The translations under genes and the position numbers were made by a program. The notes under the pieces are model-generated. The model was not told the DNA's origin and searched no databases. It saw only the letters and a list, made by a program, of their open reading frames with translations. This document shows, piece by piece, positions 62,509-64,000 of a stretch of 64,000 bases of DNA; the first letter of the stretch is position 1, and each line of letters starts with the position of its first letter. This DNA comes from Colletotrichum lupini. Lineage: Eukaryota; Ascomycota; Sordariomycetes; Glomerellales; Glomerellaceae. Location of the stretch: contig NC_064672.1 of the NCBI RefSeq assembly GCF_023278565.1, positions 372,001-436,000 of the forward strand, in the 5' to 3' direction.

Positions 62509-62733
62509 TATTAGATTATGAGGTAGAAAAGGGGCCTTATTAAGTAGTTAGGTAGGGGTGGTAGGTAGGTAGTCTGGGCCCGTATAGACGGACCCTTTTA
62601 CTTACCTATACTTACTAAGGGACCGCGGGCTCTGCCCACGATCTTCCCCTCTTATATATACGCAATAGACCTATATTAACCTATTAACTTAGTTGCGACC
62701 AAAAGGTCTGACCTGCCTACGTGTATACCAAAA
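62509..62733 (+). repeat. Right LTR of element 3 (225 bp)
   Basis: It begins TATTAGATTATGAGG, the mutated form of the left end, and ends TATACCAAAA. The inner half is mutated. The outer half keeps CpA and TpG (TTGCGACC, GTCTGACCTGCC, CGTGTATACCA). The central core GGGACCGCGGGCTCTGCC is identical in both LTRs. Confidence 0.85.
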
Positions 62734-62738
62734 CTTCA
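62734..62738. repeat. Target-site duplication of element 3, right copy (CTTCA)
   Basis: Exact copy of 55820-55824. The permease coding sequence resumes at 62739. Confidence 0.85.
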
Positions 62739-64000
62739 CATTCGCGACTGCCGGGGTCAAAGATGTCAATCAACTTTACGTGTTCCGCTTCTTGTAAGTT
62801 GCATTATTGCCAGGCCATCGCCATTCACGTCTGTCAATAAATCACTGACCCCGCTTCAGCGTTGGTCTGTTTGAAGCAGGGCACTTCCCAGCCGTCATGT
62901 ATGTATGTTCTAGTTACTATAAGCCGCACGAACTGGCGCGGCGCAACACACTGATCCAAGTATTCACTTCTGTCGGACCACTTTTCTCCGGCTTCCTGAT
63001 GGCCGCTGTCTATGCTAGCTTAGACGGAAAGAGTGGTCTCCCAGGCTGGCGATGGATGTATATGTAAGTGAACAGAAACCCCTTCTTACAGCCCAGTAAA
63101 TGGGGAAATCATGCTGACAGAAAGGTCAGTGTTTGCGGGTGCATATCCCTACCTTGTGCGATATGGACGGCATTTGCCATGCCACAGCTTCCTTCCCGGG
63201 CTAAAGCGAACTGGTATGCACGATCTGAATCATTCCCGTAGAAGGGCAACACCGTTGCAACACTAATATGATGATGTATTCTCTTAGGATCTTCACCGAG
63301 AAGGAAGTCGAGCTCGCCCGCGCTAGAATGCCTACCGAAGTCAAACCTTACACTGGATTGTTCAAGTGGAAGGATATCAAGCGATGGCACACGACGTGGC
63401 ACGTCTACCTCTGTAAGAGATCCATGCCGCCAGCGAAAACGTTTAGTGAGAGCTGACACATAAAGTCCCGCTATTCTTTACGTTCCTTGCTCAACTAGGC
63501 CAGTCCGGAGGATCAAGTAAGTTGACACATGAATAATGTTGCTCGTCAGAGAGCAGTCACTTACTGTCCGTACTTAATATAGTGATCTTCTGGGTCAAGA
63601 GCTACAACGTGACTGGAAAGCCGCCACGATTTTCCGTAGCAGAGATCAACATCATCCCACTTGGAGTGAGTTTCCAGCACCTGAAGTATTACTCAACCAC
63701 ATCGGAGCTCACGCTCCTAATAGATCAATATTATTTCCATTTTCGCCACTCTTGTCAACTCATGGGTTTCGGACAGCTTGCCTGGAGCAGCTCGATGGCC
63801 CGGTATGTTGTTCGCCAGCACCATGGCTATCATCTTTCCCATTGCACTGGCAGCTACACCTGTGCATCCAGCGAACATTGCAACTCGATGGGCATTGTAT
63901 TGTAAGCCTCTCAATCTATTTCGCCGCACAACTTACCACAATTTGCTTACTTTTTCCCTTCAAAAGACCTCACCGCACTTTCAAGCACATGCGCCGGCAT

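Larger units (their letters stand above)
55825..62733 (+). mobile_element. Ty1/copia LTR retrotransposon, element 3, RIP-mutated, second family
   Basis: A 6909-bp element with 225-bp LTRs and an exact 5-bp target duplication, inserted in the sense orientation in the MFS permease gene. The interior shows the same loss of CpA and TpG as elements 1 and 2, but LTRs and interior are unrelated enough to be another family. Copia order is visible from zinc-knuckle and integrase remnants to RNase H. It has no coding capacity. Confidence 0.9.
55193..64000 (+). pseudogene. MFS permease (Dal5/allantoate-type ACS family) split by retrotransposon, 3' end beyond window
   Basis: Exons before the element: 55193-55349, 55424-55546, 55599-55714, and 55773-55824, where copia element 3 intervenes. 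After the second CTTCA copy the same exon resumes at 62739-62793, followed by 62860-63063, 63121-63213, 63288-63412, 63466-63516, 63583-63665, 63724-63901 and 63967 onward. All junctions are GT...AG and keep frame across the insertion. The protein shows MFS features: a polar N-terminus (MSLPDEKNPKD), KLDLTLISASALGVM and YLDQVNITNAF (TM1 area), GLFEAGHFPAVMY (family motif near TM4), and GLPGWRWMY before the central loop. Relatives carry organic anions such as allantoate, nicotinate or pantothenate with protons. As it stands, translation runs into LTR stops after about 160 residues, so only a truncated product is expected. I see no other lesion. Confidence 0.85.

Noticed and set aside
23416..62733. 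Natural AT-rich centromere-like DNA
   Set aside because: The AT-rich blocks end exactly at LTR borders and contain copia remnants. The specific loss of CpA/TpG indicates RIP of transposons rather than centromeric satellite.
1..64000. tRNA or rRNA genes and CRISPR arrays
   Set aside because: I looked for T-loop and D-loop patterns and regular spacers and found none. GGTTCGAAC strings at the LTRs are part of the copia LTR sequence, not tRNA genes.

Overview
The window is a stretch of a filamentous ascomycete chromosome (Pezizomycotina, probably Sordariomycetes). The evidence is short spliceosomal introns of 46-76 nt with GTAAGT-like donors, fungal families (HIR1, a Dal5-like permease, a DUF2235 hydrolase, a cytochrome P450, a secreted T1-type ribonuclease, a HET-domain relic), and three long AT-rich blocks with the signature of repeat-induced point mutation (RIP): CpA and TpG almost gone, TpA in excess. 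I cannot name the species from sequence alone.

Layout. Bases 1-10689 hold no gene I can defend; they are ordinary mixed-composition DNA with two long homopolymer runs. A decayed HET-domain gene lies at about 10690-12185 (minus). An intact, intronless 1120-residue ArAE/DUF2421-type membrane protein gene (14118-17480, plus) converges on a gene for a 713-residue coiled-coil protein (17786-19927, minus) that carries four 11-residue repeats. A small secreted protein with four cysteines is at 21800-22192 (minus).

Three RIP-inactivated Ty1/copia LTR retrotransposons follow. Element 1 (23416-30835, plus) and element 2 (41749-49164, minus) belong to one family, with 205- and 202-bp LTRs, and face each other as a 7.4-kb inverted repeat. 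They enclose 10.9 kb of normal DNA with HIR1 (histone chaperone subunit, 32636-35880, minus), an NmrA-like redox-sensor gene (36840-37874, plus) and a secreted guanyl-specific RNase (39895-40394, plus). Element 3 (55825-62733, plus, 225-bp LTRs) is a second copia family.

Between elements 2 and 3 lie a DUF2235 hydrolase gene (eight exons, 49350-51907, plus) and a cytochrome P450 gene (52169-53809, minus). Element 3 sits inside an exon of a multi-intron MFS permease gene (55193 to beyond the window end). It is flanked by a perfect 5-bp target duplication (CTTCA), and the permease frame is open on both sides.

The region reads as gene islands separated by RIP-mutated retrotransposons. RIP is confined to the elements: it fades inside the outer parts of most LTRs and does not visibly damage neighbouring exons. 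Secreted, detoxification and incompatibility-type genes sit beside the elements, together with one core chromatin gene, HIR1.
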